Below are positions 16,932 to 26,276 of a stretch of DNA of 57,318 nucleotides, one piece after another; position 1 is the stretch's first letter; each line of letters begins with the position of its first letter. The notes beneath the pieces are model-generated. The model was not told the DNA's origin and did no database searches. It worked only from the letters and a program-made list of their open reading frames with translations. The DNA comes from Candidatus Cloacimonadota bacterium (GTDB taxonomy: Bacteria > Muiribacteriota > UBA6191). Where the stretch lies: NCBI GenBank assembly GCA_002402105.1, contig NVVD01000004.1, forward strand, positions 64,221-121,538, given 5' to 3'. A program made the translations under genes and the position numbers.

Positions 16932-17630
16932 CTATTTTATTAAAGTTCCAATTTGTTGACCATTTACTAATTTCAGAATATTACCTTTTTCAAATATATT
17001 CAAGACCCGAATAGGAATGGAATTATCCATACATATTGCAATTGCTGCTGTATCCATGACTTTAAGCCCATCTTTTAATATATCTTTATATTCTATCTCT
17101 GAAAATAGTTTTGCATTTTTATTTATTTCTGGATCTGAATCATAAACTCCATTTACCTTAGTAGCTTTAATTAGCAAGTCTATACCCAACTCTGCTGAAC
17201 GTAATGCTGCTGCTGTATCAGTTGTAAAAAAAGGGCGTCCTGTTCCACCAGCACAAATAACAACTCCACCATTTTTCATAAAGTCTAATGCTTTTTTTAC
17301 ATTAAAAAGCTCTACGTATTCTTCTAAACGAAAAGGAGTCATTACCATAGATTTAAGACCATTATCTTCAAAAATATTTTGCATGGCTACTGCATTCATG
17401 ATAGTTGCAAGCATTCCCATAAAATCGCCCGATACTCTGTCATATCCTGCTTTTTCTCCAGAAACACCTCTGAAAATATTTCCTCCACCAATGACTACAG
17501 CCACTTCTTTTCCAGAAGCCACTATCTCTTTCACCTGGTCACAAATAGAAATAGTTGTTGAAGCATCTATACCTCTACCAGATTTGTCTCCTAAAGCTTC
17601 CCCACTTAGCTTTAACATTATTCTTTTCAT
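16932..17630 (-). CDS. pyrH: Uridylate kinase
   Basis: Hexameric bacterial UMP kinase of the amino-acid-kinase fold; makes UDP for nucleotide and cell-wall precursor pools. 232 residues. Motifs: KLSGEALGDKSGRGID at the start, VVIGGGNIFRG, and GGTGRPFFTTDTAAALRSAEL for UMP and ATP binding. Located between tsf and frr as in most bacteria. A terminator separates it from tsf, so it is probably expressed partly by read-through or from its own promoter. Confidence 0.97.
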   Translation of the reverse strand: MKRIMLKLSGEALGDKSGRGIDASTTISICDQVKEIVASGKEVAVVIGGGNIFRGVSGEKAGYDRVSGDFMGMLATIMNAVAMQNIFEDNGLKSMVMTPFRLEEYVELFNVKKALDFMKNGGVVICAGGTGRPFFTTDTAAALRSAELGIDLLIKATKVNGVYDSDPEINKNAKLFSEIEYKDILKDGLKVMDTAAIAICMDNSIPIRVLNIFEKGNILKLVNGQQIGTLIK

Positions 17631-17660
17631 TCAGTACCCCTTTGGATTAAAAAATTAAGC

Positions 17661-17684
17661 AAAAAAAAAGACCCTTACGGGTCT
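17661..17684 (-). terminator. Rho-independent terminator after tsf
   Basis: A classic compact hairpin on the minus strand, AGACCC/GGGTCT with a 4-base loop (plus arms 17669-17674 and 17679-17684), followed by eight or nine T, 8 bases after the tsf stop. Confidence 0.92.
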
Positions 17685-17692
17685 AATTATAT

Positions 17693-18613
17693 TTATGATT
17701 GCATCTTAGCAACTTCTTCTGCGAAGTCTTCTACTTTTTTCTCGATACCTTCACCAAGTACAAATCTTTGGAATCTATTAATACTAACATCAGTACCAAT
17801 TTTGCTACTAACGTCTTTTACTAATTGATTAATTTTGGTTTTTGATTCTTTAACAAATGGTTGTTCTAACAAACAAATTTCAGAGTAATACTTATTTACT
17901 TTGCCTAAAGCAATTTTTTCAAGCATTTCTTCTTTTTTACCTTGTTGTCTCATTTGTTCTTTATAAATTTCAATTTCTTTATCAATCTCAGCACTTGGTA
18001 CTTCATCTCTTTTTAGATATGTAGGTGCAGCTGCTGCAATATGCATAGCAATATCTTGATAAAAATCAATAAATACATCATTTGATGCTAACGAAGCATC
18101 TCCAAGACCAAGTTCAACCATTACCCCGATTGTCCCGCCTGCATGAATATATGAATGAACATATCCACTATCAACAGAATACTTTACAAATCTTCTAGGA
18201 GTTATTTTTTCTCCAATTTTTGCAACTTGTTCAGTGATAATCTGCTCAACTTTAACACCCTCTAGCTTAGAAGACATTAAAGCATCAACATCTTTAATAT
18301 CTGAGGAGTTAATCAATTTTGTTAAGTTTTTTGCTAAAGCTTGAAAAGCATCATTTTTACCAACAAAATCAGTCTCACAATTTAATTCAAATAAAGCACC
18401 AGTAGATGTATCTTCTCCAATGTAAGCACAAATTGTACCTTCTGCTGCAATTCTTCCTGCTTTTTTACCAGAAGCTGCTAAACCTTTTTTTCTTAAAAAG
18501 TCTACTGCTGTATCCAAGTCACCATCACACTCAACCAATGCTCTTTTACAATCCATCATTCCAGCTTGAGTTTTCTCTCTCAGAGCCTTTACATCTTTTG
18601 CAGAAATTCCCAT
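17693..18613 (-). CDS. tsf: Elongation factor Ts
   Basis: Guanine nucleotide exchange factor for EF-Tu. 306 residues: the N-terminal UBA-like domain (KDVKALREKTQAGMMDCKRAL), the core TDFVGKND motif that inserts into EF-Tu (NCETDFVGKNDAFQ), and two further core subdomains ending in VSINRFQRFVLGEGIEKK. It has an AAGGA ribosome binding site. It is separated from rpsB by a 319-base structured spacer, unusually long for this gene pair. Confidence 0.97.
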   Translation of the reverse strand: MGISAKDVKALREKTQAGMMDCKRALVECDGDLDTAVDFLRKKGLAASGKKAGRIAAEGTICAYIGEDTSTGALFELNCETDFVGKNDAFQALAKNLTKLINSSDIKDVDALMSSKLEGVKVEQIITEQVAKIGEKITPRRFVKYSVDSGYVHSYIHAGGTIGVMVELGLGDASLASNDVFIDFYQDIAMHIAAAAPTYLKRDEVPSAEIDKEIEIYKEQMRQQGKKEEMLEKIALGKVNKYYSEICLLEQPFVKESKTKINQLVKDVSSKIGTDVSINRFQRFVLGEGIEKKVEDFAEEVAKMQS

Positions 18614-18932
18614 TTCTAAATCCTTTATCTAAATACCCTAATTTTATTAAGGTCTAATATTTAATATTTATATAAGAGAATCAAGATTCTCCATTTTAGC
18701 CGAAGTACCGACTGTTTTTCATCTATCACCCAAGTACTCGCTACACATCAGGTTACAGATGATGGTTGTATTTTGCTCTTTTTATTTTCGACTAGTAGTT
18801 TACTACTTGAGAAAATAAGGAAGAGCAAAAGACTCCATCAGATGTGACCGCATAAAAAAAGAAGTCACATCAGAGCAATTAAACCCTGCTTCAAACAAAA
18901 AGTTTAAAACAGACCAAACCCTACACCCCTAA
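18614..18932 (-). ncRNA. Structured rpsB-tsf spacer RNA, function unknown
   Basis: A 319-base stretch without a gene. It can fold into a long rod: CACATC 18744-18749 pairs with GATGTG 18841-18846, TGATGG 18760-18765 with CCATCA 18835-18840, TTTTGCTCTT 18771-18780 with AAGAGCAAAA 18821-18830, TTATTTTC 18782-18789 with GAAAATAA 18811-18818, and AGTAGT 18794-18799 with ACTACT 18802-18807. The GATGTG segment can instead pair with GTCACATC 18864-18871 (8-bp stem with 18841-18848), so the two folds exclude each other. A further hairpin, GAGAATC/GATTCTC (18676-18691), lies nearer tsf. There is no T-run after the rod, so it is not a simple terminator. Given as minus strand because rpsB and tsf are read that way; the pairings work on either strand. 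Confidence 0.55.
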
Positions 18933-19652
18933 TTACTTAGAAGATTCTTTGTCTTGCTTGGCTTTTCTTTGCTCTTTACCATCCATAATTGCTTCTGAAA
19001 TATAGCTAGTAATAAGCTTGATTGCTCTCATAGCATCATCATTACCAGGAATTACGTACTGTATTTTCTCTGGGTTACAGTTTGAATCAGTAATAGCAAC
19101 AATTGGAATACCAAGTTTGTTACACTCATCAACAGCAATATGCTCTCTATTTGGATCAACAATAAAAACAATCTCAGGAAGTTTTTCCATGTCTCGAATA
19201 CCATTTAAGTTTCTAGTTAACTTATCTAGCTCTTTCATTCTTTTTGAACGTTCTTTTTTTCCAAGTAAATCCATATCTCCGTTTTCTACCATTCGCTCTA
19301 ACTTTTTCAAATAAGCGATTCTTTGACGAATAGTTTTATAGTTAGTTAGTGTTCCACCTAACCATCTACTATTGATATAGAAACACCCTGAAGTCTCTGC
19401 GTTTTCTTTGATAATATCTGATGCTTGTTTTTTTGTAGAGATAAATAAGATGTTTGCACCTTTTCTTGATACTCTCTTCATTGAACTACAAGCTTTTACA
19501 ATTAACTTTACAGTTTTTTGTAAATCAATAATGTGAATTCCATTTCTTTTAGTGTGTAAGTATGGAGACATTCTTGGATCCCATTTTGAACTTGAATGAC
19601 CAAAATGAACACCTGCTTCTAAAAGACCTTTGATTGAAACTCGTGGTAACAT
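18933..19652 (-). CDS. rpsB: 30S ribosomal protein S2
   Basis: Small-subunit protein that binds late and helps recruit S1. 239 residues from the ATG at 19650-19652. Signature blocks: LLEAGVHFGHSSSKWDPRM, YLHTKRNGIHIIDL, FYINSRWLGGTLTNYKTI, and PEIVFIVDPNREHIAVDE. A longer in-frame reading starts 27 codons upstream but lacks conservation; the chosen ATG has AAAGGAG 7 bases upstream and the family N-terminus. Its transcript has a 5' leader of about 100 bases with a hairpin (19689-19718). Confidence 0.97.
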   Translation of the reverse strand: MLPRVSIKGLLEAGVHFGHSSSKWDPRMSPYLHTKRNGIHIIDLQKTVKLIVKACSSMKRVSRKGANILFISTKKQASDIIKENAETSGCFYINSRWLGGTLTNYKTIRQRIAYLKKLERMVENGDMDLLGKKERSKRMKELDKLTRNLNGIRDMEKLPEIVFIVDPNREHIAVDECNKLGIPIVAITDSNCNPEKIQYVIPGNDDAMRAIKLITSYISEAIMDGKEQRKAKQDKESSK

Positions 19653-19688
19653 ATTCACTCCTTTTGGTTGATTTATTTCTATGTCAAA

Positions 19689-19718
19689 GTAAGCGAACCA
19701 AATGGTCACCGAGCCTAC
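19689..19718 (-). promoter_or_regulatory. Hairpin in the rpsB leader, possible S2 autoregulatory site
   Basis: On the minus strand GTAGGC pairs with GCTTAC (6 bp, one G-T) around an inner ACC/GGT stem with an ATTT loop, between the promoter and the rpsB ribosome binding site. S2 represses its own mRNA through leader structure in several bacteria; this location fits, but no match to a defined motif is claimed. Confidence 0.4.
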
Positions 19719-19761
19719 AATTTTAAGTAACATAAAAATCTTAATTTAATTATTATTGTGC

Positions 19762-19790
19762 ATATTAAAAAACTCCGCTACTAAAGTCAA
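19762..19790 (-). promoter_or_regulatory. Predicted promoter of rpsB-tsf
   Basis: Minus strand -35 TTGACT (19785-19790), 17-base spacer, -10 TAATAT (19762-19767), about 110 bases upstream of the rpsB ATG. Box sequences and spacing are identical to the rpmG promoter at 45367-45395. Confidence 0.8.
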
Positions 19791-19845
19791 TTTTTTCTTA
19801 TAAAAATCCGAATTAGATAACAACAACCCCCATTAAGGAACCATA

Positions 19846-21627
19846 ATGTCTAAGTTTTTTTCATTCATTGCAAATAGTCGGCTATTAGTTAGTATTTTTT
19901 TTATCACAACTATTTTTATAGGCTGTGGTGGTAAAGGACTAGAAGATATTAGTGGCTCTAGTGATATCTCTGAAAGTCAATCTACTTTAATTTTTGGTTC
20001 TATCTTCAATTTAGATGAAAATCATGTCGGTCGTAATGTTAAAATTCAAGTAAACCCTGGTTTTACTTCCACCAAATCTGATGAAAATGGAAATTTCTTC
20101 TTTGATAATTTACAAAAGGGAGTTTATACACTTATTGCTTCGTCTGGTAATTACATAACATCAACAAGTATATCTACTATTTCTACTGACTTTTTAAATG
20201 TTGATATGAAGTTTGGAACAAACAATAAAAATACAAATGACATAAACTTCTTTCAAAACGACTCTTTAGTAGGAAAAAAAATCAATGATGATTCTACCAT
20301 TCCAATTTACTCAACTCTTTTAGATTTTTTGCCCATTAATTTTGCTTATATTGATAGTATTGACTGGAGTCCAACCACCCAAAATTTACTTCTTTTATCA
20401 GCATCTGAGATTCCTTTATCTAATACTAATTTTAGGTTAGATATATATTTATTTAATTTAGATACAAAAGAACTTAAACTTTTGGTCAAAGATACAATAA
20501 ATAATCAATCTGCTAGTGATCCCACCTTTTCTCCTCTTGGAAATAAATTTTCATATTTACAAAATAATAATATATTCTATGCTTCTATTATTAATGCTGT
20601 TACAAACCCATTTAAATTAATTAGAAATGAATCCTTGCTTTTTAAAACTCCAAATGGACATCTATTTTTAAAACTTGATTTTTTAAATGAAGAAGCAGGA
20701 ATAGTTTTTAATGACACACAAACTCCAGCTACACAGGTTCCTACTTCTAATGGATTCAATCCTAGTAATTCTCAATCAGCAGATTTTTTTAATAATTTAA
20801 ATACTTATTTTAATGGTTTATGTGCCAATAATTTAAATAACTTTTCTTTTTGCCAAGACGTTACAATCCAAGCCTGTAGAAATATACCCCTTGCAACAAC
20901 ACAAACCCCTTCAATTATTTGTCCAAATTTTTATCCTCAAAACCAAAATATAATTGGTCAAACTAATGCATCTAGTTTATTTGATGCAACTAATTTTCCT
21001 GCTGATTGTCCTGCTGAATTCAAATCTCCTGTATGGTCACCAAAAGGAAATGCTGTAGCTTTTTTAGCTAAACCAAAAGGTTGTACCAATACTAGGCCTT
21101 TAGTCTGTGGAAGAGCTTGTGATGACACAAACTACGAGGTTTTTGTCTCGTTTATTGATTACAAACGTGATGGTATTTTTGGACAAACAGACTATTATAG
21201 CTTAGATGATTTTCAACAATTGGATAAGTTTTCTGTTATGCAATTGACTCAAAATAATTTAGAAGAAATAAATATTTCATGGGACCCCCTAGGACATTCT
21301 GTCCTTTATGATCAAATTACAAACTTCAATCAAATCAAAAAGTATTTTTTAATTGCTTCTAGTCCTACTGATAGAGGTTTGTTTTCAAGAACCTTACTCG
21401 TAAACGATGATATTCCTCATCAAGCCCATATTAATGCTAATGGTTCTAAAATCGCTTATATTTCAAAACTTACATCAAAAACAAACCCTTTTGGGTTTCC
21501 ACAAATAGTGATTGGGGATTTTAATGGCACTATTAGCAATACTCATTCAACGACTCTATTTAACACGGTAAATAATTTAAGACAGCCTAAATTTTACAGG
21601 ATTTTTCCTAAGCAATTTAAACCATAG
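19846..21627 (+). CDS. Lipoprotein with carboxypeptidase-regulatory-like and beta-propeller-like parts
   Basis: 593 residues with an N-terminal signal ending IFIGC at about residue 27, a probable lipobox, followed by GGKG and a Ser-rich linker. Residues about 45-105 (GSIFNLDENHVGRNVKIQVNP, SDENGNFFFDNLQKGVYTLIASSG) look like a carboxypeptidase-regulatory-type beta sandwich. The rest has TolB/PD40-type repeats: SIDWSPTTQNLLLLSA, DPTFSPLGNKFSYL, SPVWSPKGNAVAFLA and ISWDPLGHSVLYD. Several Cys between 325 and 430 could form disulfides. It probably sits in the periplasmic leaflet or on the surface; its partner is unknown. It is the only plus-strand gene here, divergent from rpsB and ending 5 bases from the convergent barrel gene. 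AAGGA precedes the ATG. Confidence 0.75.
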   Translation: MSKFFSFIANSRLLVSIFFITTIFIGCGGKGLEDISGSSDISESQSTLIFGSIFNLDENHVGRNVKIQVNPGFTSTKSDENGNFFFDNLQKGVYTLIASSGNYITSTSISTISTDFLNVDMKFGTNNKNTNDINFFQNDSLVGKKINDDSTIPIYSTLLDFLPINFAYIDSIDWSPTTQNLLLLSASEIPLSNTNFRLDIYLFNLDTKELKLLVKDTINNQSASDPTFSPLGNKFSYLQNNNIFYASIINAVTNPFKLIRNESLLFKTPNGHLFLKLDFLNEEAGIVFNDTQTPATQVPTSNGFNPSNSQSADFFNNLNTYFNGLCANNLNNFSFCQDVTIQACRNIPLATTQTPSIICPNFYPQNQNIIGQTNASSLFDATNFPADCPAEFKSPVWSPKGNAVAFLAKPKGCTNTRPLVCGRACDDTNYEVFVSFIDYKRDGIFGQTDYYSLDDFQQLDKFSVMQLTQNNLEEINISWDPLGHSVLYDQITNFNQIKKYFLIASSPTDRGLFSRTLLVNDDIPHQAHINANGSKIAYISKLTSKTNPFGFPQIVIGDFNGTISNTHSTTLFNTVNNLRQPKFYRIFPKQFKP

Positions 21628-21632
21628 GTTTT

Positions 21633-23696
21633 TTAAAATTGATTTTTATAACTCAAGTTTAAGCTTTCACTTGAACCATGACTTAAATTACCTGATAGAC
21701 TTTGATCTTGCCATCTATAACTTAACTTTAAGCTTTTATCCCATGACTCTGTTAGAGGATAATCAAAATCTAAATGAGCTTCTTTTAATTGTTGAGTTTG
21801 CTTATTTAGATTTCCACTGTTTTTCCAGATAGCAGCACCTATATTCATAGTCATTGGTCCACCAACTCTTGAGGATAAATCAGCTCCCGTACCTACTCTG
21901 TTGTTAGTAGAGCCATTGGCATCTTCACGTCTTTCATGTTGTATAAAAAATGATGGGCTAAATTCTTTATGTCTTTTAGAATAAAAACCTCTTGTACCCA
22001 AATAAAATACTGTTTCCTGTTCATTTTTTACAGAAAGTAATTTATCATAAGTTTCTCTAAATTTTATTCTTGAATCTAGCTCAAACCTTTTAAAAGATTT
22101 CATCAAATAAATATTATGAGTATTTGTTTCAAGCAATCTACTTCTATCATCAGACTCTTCTCTAGTTTCATGATACATATAATCTAAATATAATCCATCT
22201 AATTGAAATACATCAATTAAATGAAAAGATATAGAAGGCCTAAGAACATTCATTGAAATAGAAGTCTCAGTCTCTTGATCTTTTCTATACATCGTTCTTA
22301 AGTCCCAGCTTCCCCAAGATGCATATTGACCTGCATATGCTTCTAACTGACTAAAAGAGTTATAAGCATATCCCATTGGAATATATAAATCTTTACTATA
22401 GTCTTGTATATTCAAGCCACTCAGATTATGTCCATCATCATAAATTAATGATAAATTGACTCCAAAACCTCCTCTTTCATCACCAAATTTTTTAGTGTGA
22501 TAAGAAGAGTTTATTTCTAAGTCTATTTCTAAATATTCTGATAGCTTTGCTAGATGAGAAAATGATATATTATGCCCATTTTTTCTTGAACTTTTATCAT
22601 CTGCATCATAATACATATACGACAAATTAAAGTGCTTATCGTTTTTATACTTTTTTTCTAAAGAAACACCTAATAATTGATCATATTCTCTATAAAAGTC
22701 ATCGAAACTATCGCTACGTTTTTCAACAAAACCAACAAAAATAGAAGCCCAAGTCTCTTGACGTGAACTAATTTTTCTTGAGGCATGGATTCCTCGAAAC
22801 TCTCTTGAAACATTCATTTCACCTAAATCTAAAAAATGATCTCCAAATATAAACTCTGATCTATCACCTTTCCAGGCTAATCTAATATGCTCTAAATCAT
22901 ACTCTGATTTTTTAGTAATATTAGAATTTCCAGCAATCAGTGCATAATCAGAGGTAAACTCATACCCCTTATGAGTTGTTGCTGTTTTTACATGATGTCT
23001 GGCTTTTATATGTACTCCATCACTTTTTAATAAGTCATTTGAAAAGCCATTTACATCAGTAGAGCTAATTTTTATTTCTTGAGAGTGTTTTTGTCTTTTT
23101 TTATCTTGATGTTCAAAATAGGCCGTTAATTTGCCTTCAATAATTTGTTTTGATACTTTTTTATCATTTATTTTTAAAAAAGTAAGAGCATCTATTTTGT
23201 TATATAGGCTTAATAATTGAGAAGCATTTGTTGTTTCAAATAAGGATTTTACAATTTCATATTCATTTTCTGTTTTAACTTTTGATAATAAATATTTTTT
23301 TAAAATCAGTCTTTTTTCATAATCATCACCGAGGTTTATGAAAGAAAACTCACCTTTTTTACTGGTGGTTTTAATATGGGCCAAATTTCTTTTTTCTTGA
23401 TCGTCTAACATTCTCATTAGAATTACTTTTTCAGTAGAATTTATAAACGGTATTCGTGATACAACAGTTTTTGCATCTGTTTTACTTATTTTTAAACCTA
23501 AAATTCGTTCAACAAGCTCTTTTGCATATTTTGTATTTGCCCTTACATTTAAATACTGTTCAAATTCATTTGAAAAAATGATAGTTTCTTTAAAATCTGC
23601 AAACAAACTCGAACTAATAGCAAAACCTGTAAAAGTAATTGCTTTTAAAATATTTTTATGTCCAAATTTATTTATCATATTTAATTTATTATTCAT
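21633..23696 (-). CDS. Outer-membrane beta-barrel protein, function unknown
   Basis: 687 residues with a signal peptide (about 1-33, ending SSSLFA). The first 200 residues are helical and charged (NTKYAKELVERILGLKIS), possibly a periplasmic domain with helix-hairpin-like elements. From about 210 on, the sequence alternates polar and aromatic residues as amphipathic strands (YEFTSDYALIAGNSN, HFNLSYMYYDADDK, FFIQHERRED), and the last residues SESLNLSYKNQF end in Phe, the outer-membrane insertion signal recognised by BamA. Residues 290-330 resemble trimmed porin-like strands rather than a known family. It is last in the module giant protein-MBL-FecR-barrel, behind a terminator-like hairpin, so it may be only partly co-transcribed. 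An internal ATG six codons in is possible. Confidence 0.72.
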   Translation of the reverse strand: MNNKLNMINKFGHKNILKAITFTGFAISSSLFADFKETIIFSNEFEQYLNVRANTKYAKELVERILGLKISKTDAKTVVSRIPFINSTEKVILMRMLDDQEKRNLAHIKTTSKKGEFSFINLGDDYEKRLILKKYLLSKVKTENEYEIVKSLFETTNASQLLSLYNKIDALTFLKINDKKVSKQIIEGKLTAYFEHQDKKRQKHSQEIKISSTDVNGFSNDLLKSDGVHIKARHHVKTATTHKGYEFTSDYALIAGNSNITKKSEYDLEHIRLAWKGDRSEFIFGDHFLDLGEMNVSREFRGIHASRKISSRQETWASIFVGFVEKRSDSFDDFYREYDQLLGVSLEKKYKNDKHFNLSYMYYDADDKSSRKNGHNISFSHLAKLSEYLEIDLEINSSYHTKKFGDERGGFGVNLSLIYDDGHNLSGLNIQDYSKDLYIPMGYAYNSFSQLEAYAGQYASWGSWDLRTMYRKDQETETSISMNVLRPSISFHLIDVFQLDGLYLDYMYHETREESDDRSRLLETNTHNIYLMKSFKRFELDSRIKFRETYDKLLSVKNEQETVFYLGTRGFYSKRHKEFSPSFFIQHERREDANGSTNNRVGTGADLSSRVGGPMTMNIGAAIWKNSGNLNKQTQQLKEAHLDFDYPLTESWDKSLKLSYRWQDQSLSGNLSHGSSESLNLSYKNQF

Positions 23697-23724
23697 CCAA
23701 AAACAAGGTTAAATACATTTGAGT

Positions 23725-23752
23725 ATAAAAAGTCACATTAACTAGTGACTTT
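23725..23752 (-). terminator. Terminator-like hairpin between fecR-like and barrel genes
   Basis: Minus strand AAAGTCAC/GTGACTTT (plus arms 23729-23736 and 23745-23752) with an 8-base loop, then TTATAC. The T-run is short, so partial termination is more likely than complete. Confidence 0.6.
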
Positions 23753-23796
23753 CTAATTATATCGGTATTTTATACTTATAGACTGAGATAAAGTAA

Positions 23797-25440
23797 TTAG
23801 TTAATAAAAGTAATGGCATGAAACTTTCCCCAGTTTCCACGTGCATCTTGACCATGTATATACATTCTAAAGTTTTTAAAGTTTGGGCTTAATATGATTC
23901 TAAATTGCTCTAATCTTTCATCAAATTTACCATCAAGAGGTCTTACTTTTATACCTCTACCATTTGTTGATATGTTATCTAAAAAGTACTCCAAATTTTG
24001 CAGTTTTGACGTTTCATCTTCACAACTTACATCAATTACTGTATTTGCCCCTTTAATCTTAGATACAACAAAACTCCCAATAACTTTAGGGCCTCTATAA
24101 TCAACTTTATTTTTCATAAAATTTTGTATAAATGGAAAATTGCCTAAAAAACTTGTTACAATGAAACCAAGTCTTTTATCTTGTTTAAATAAAACTCTAA
24201 AATTTCCACTTTCTTTAGTAGCCTCTAAGTTGCTTCTTACAGTAACAACTTTATTATACTTTACAACAATTTGTAATCTATCCTTAATCTCTAAAAACCT
24301 TAAAACTTCAAACTCTATATTTTGGTATGAAACCTCTCTGTATTCTTGCATTAAGTCTTCAATGATTAATGGACTCATTGTTTTGGCACTTTTTAACATT
24401 CTAGACAAATTATATGCATTTTTTCGTTTGAAATTTAGAGCTAAAGTTTCTAACCAATTTTCAATAAACTCTTTATTTCCTCTTTCACTATACGAAAAAT
24501 TTATTTCATCTTGCTCTATTTTATAAAACTTATCAAAATCTCTAAGCCTAAACTTAATTATATATTGTTTTTCTTTCGGAAAACGTTTCACTAAAAAACC
24601 ATTATTGTAAGGAACATCAAAATAGTTTTTACCCCCATCTAGTGACATTTGTATCAATTGATGAGGTAATTTATTTTCTATTTTACCCTCAAACCGTAGC
24701 TTACCCATAATCAAATCATTTGAACCAAAAGTTTGATTTTTATTGATTTCATTTAAAGTTAACCCATTAATCACAAAATCACTTAAAATTACTTCTTCAT
24801 TTTCAACACTTTCAGAAAAACTACGTAAAAAAAGAGGTATAGCCCAAGGTTTTTTTAATCTATACCAAGAAAAAAGCCTTCTTGATTGAGCTGCATCAAT
24901 ATGTAGTTTTCTTGAAATTCTATCATTTTCAACAAAAGCAGATTCACCAGCTACCAAAACAATTTCTAAATTTCTAAAATTTAAATTTAATCTTCCATCC
25001 AGACAGAATACTTCTAAAAAGGCACGCTTTTCATCAATATGTATTAAAAAGTCTCCATCAAATGAGCTTATAATCCCCATTGGTGTTTGAATTTCAAATT
25101 CATAATTATTATTCTGTTCTGGTAGATTAAAAAAGTACTGACCTTTTAGTAATTGTAAGCCAATCGTTTTTTCTCTTTGTAGAAAAACACCTTTAAATAC
25201 AGATTTTTCATCTATTTTAATTTGAGTGCCATGCTTAAACTCTAATAATGCAAATGAGTTTTTTTCAACTTTTACAAAACTATTTTTGTAAAATCCTCGA
25301 TCTTTATTAATCAATTGATTTTCAGGACCACTAACAAATACATTCCCTTTTTTAAGAGTAAACTCTGCTATGTGTTCATTAGCATATATATGAACTAGAT
25401 TCGCAAATAATAAGTGAACTAAAATGAATATTAATTTCAT
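23797..25440 (-). CDS. FecR-domain secreted protein
   Basis: 547 residues with a signal peptide (1-20, ending HIYA). Residues about 25-180 form a FecR-type domain: KKGNVFVSGPENQLINKDRGF, FALLEFKHGTQIKIDEKSVF and IQTPMGIISSFDGDFLIHIDEKRAFLEVFCLDG, followed by LVAGESAFVEND. This is the fold found in FecR anti-sigma factors and in many exported proteins with no sigma partner; none is nearby and there is no membrane segment apart from the signal. Later regions (KLRFEGKIENKLPHQL, SLDGGKNYFDVPY) resemble Ig-like sandwiches; residues 350-430 contain an alpha/beta region like NTF2-type folds. It starts 2 bases after the MBL gene stop, so the two are coupled. Likely periplasmic or surface-associated. 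Confidence 0.75.
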   Translation of the reverse strand: MKLIFILVHLLFANLVHIYANEHIAEFTLKKGNVFVSGPENQLINKDRGFYKNSFVKVEKNSFALLEFKHGTQIKIDEKSVFKGVFLQREKTIGLQLLKGQYFFNLPEQNNNYEFEIQTPMGIISSFDGDFLIHIDEKRAFLEVFCLDGRLNLNFRNLEIVLVAGESAFVENDRISRKLHIDAAQSRRLFSWYRLKKPWAIPLFLRSFSESVENEEVILSDFVINGLTLNEINKNQTFGSNDLIMGKLRFEGKIENKLPHQLIQMSLDGGKNYFDVPYNNGFLVKRFPKEKQYIIKFRLRDFDKFYKIEQDEINFSYSERGNKEFIENWLETLALNFKRKNAYNLSRMLKSAKTMSPLIIEDLMQEYREVSYQNIEFEVLRFLEIKDRLQIVVKYNKVVTVRSNLEATKESGNFRVLFKQDKRLGFIVTSFLGNFPFIQNFMKNKVDYRGPKVIGSFVVSKIKGANTVIDVSCEDETSKLQNLEYFLDNISTNGRGIKVRPLDGKFDERLEQFRIILSPNFKNFRMYIHGQDARGNWGKFHAITFIN

Positions 25441-25442
25441 TG

Positions 25443-26276
25443 TTAAAGTTTAATTTCTTGGCCTTCGAACGCTGCTGTAAAGTTGATCTCATCATCTTTA
25501 AATTCTTCGTTAGCATCGATCACCATTTGATCGATAAATTCATCATCATGATCTGGGTCGTGATGTATCATCAAAAGGTTTTTAGCTCCACCTTGAATCA
25601 TTAAATTACCCGCAGCCCTCCAAGTAGAATGCCCAAAACTAACTCTCATTGGATACTCGTCTGGCGTATACTGACAATCATAAGCAACTAAATTACTATT
25701 TTTAACAAATTCAACTAATGCAGGGTCAGGTATAGTATCTGAAATATGCTCAATATCAGTCATCAAAACAAAACTTTTATCTCCATCTTCAAAACGCATA
25801 CCGATTACACCATTTGGATGATTCATAGGTAAGTAAGACATTGAAAAGTTTTTACCAAGCTCAACTTTTCCTCTATCTTCTAAATCTGTAAAAGTTAGGC
25901 TTGCTCCCATAATTGATAACGGAACTGGGAAGTTTGGAGGGCTCATTAGATGTTTATCTAAAATATTCATTGCAGATAAATTACCCTTTTTTTGACCATA
26001 AATATGAATTTTATTGCCAGGAATGAAACAAGGAACAAAAAATGGGAAGCCTAAAATATGATCCCAATGATAATGTGAGAATATTAAATGAACCTCTACT
26101 GGCAACTCTTTTAATAAAGAAGCACCTAAAGGACGGATTCCTGTTCCTGCGTCAACAATTACTCGAGTTCCAGCGTCGGAGATAATCTCATAACAACTGG
26201 AGCTTCCTCCGTATTTCATATAATTCTGGGATGAGACCGGTGTTGATCCTCTTGTACCCCAAACTCTAACTATCAT
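25443..26276 (-). CDS. Metallo-beta-lactamase-fold hydrolase, PhnP-like
   Basis: 277 residues without a signal peptide, so probably cytoplasmic. The N-terminus RVWGTRGSTPVSSQNYMKYGGSSSCYEI is typical of the phosphodiesterase-like branch of MBL proteins. The metal site is HYHWDH at residues 68-73 (H68, H70, D72, H73), with LMTDIEH, AYDCQYTPDEY and HHDPDHDD supplying the later ligands. Substrate unknown; relatives act on cyclic phosphates or cyclic nucleotides. It lies between the giant surface protein and the FecR-like gene and is tightly joined to the latter. Its ATG has AGGTT as a weak ribosome binding site. Confidence 0.85.
   Translation of the reverse strand: MIVRVWGTRGSTPVSSQNYMKYGGSSSCYEIISDAGTRVIVDAGTGIRPLGASLLKELPVEVHLIFSHYHWDHILGFPFFVPCFIPGNKIHIYGQKKGNLSAMNILDKHLMSPPNFPVPLSIMGASLTFTDLEDRGKVELGKNFSMSYLPMNHPNGVIGMRFEDGDKSFVLMTDIEHISDTIPDPALVEFVKNSNLVAYDCQYTPDEYPMRVSFGHSTWRAAGNLMIQGGAKNLLMIHHDPDHDDEFIDQMVIDANEEFKDDEINFTAAFEGQEIKL

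Noticed and set aside
18771-18830. Rod hairpin between rpsB and tsf as an intrinsic terminator
   Set aside because: The long stem is not followed by a T-run on the minus strand (AAATACAACC follows), so termination is unlikely.
18614-18932. The rpsB-tsf spacer as tmRNA or 6S RNA
   Set aside because: No tRNA-like ends, no TTCGA-type T arm and no tag frame for tmRNA. A 6S-like rod cannot be excluded, but the central bubble and a terminator are not evident.
19653-19733. Longer rpsB start, 27 codons upstream
   Set aside because: It is not conserved and runs through the leader hairpin; the internal ATG has a strong ribosome binding site.
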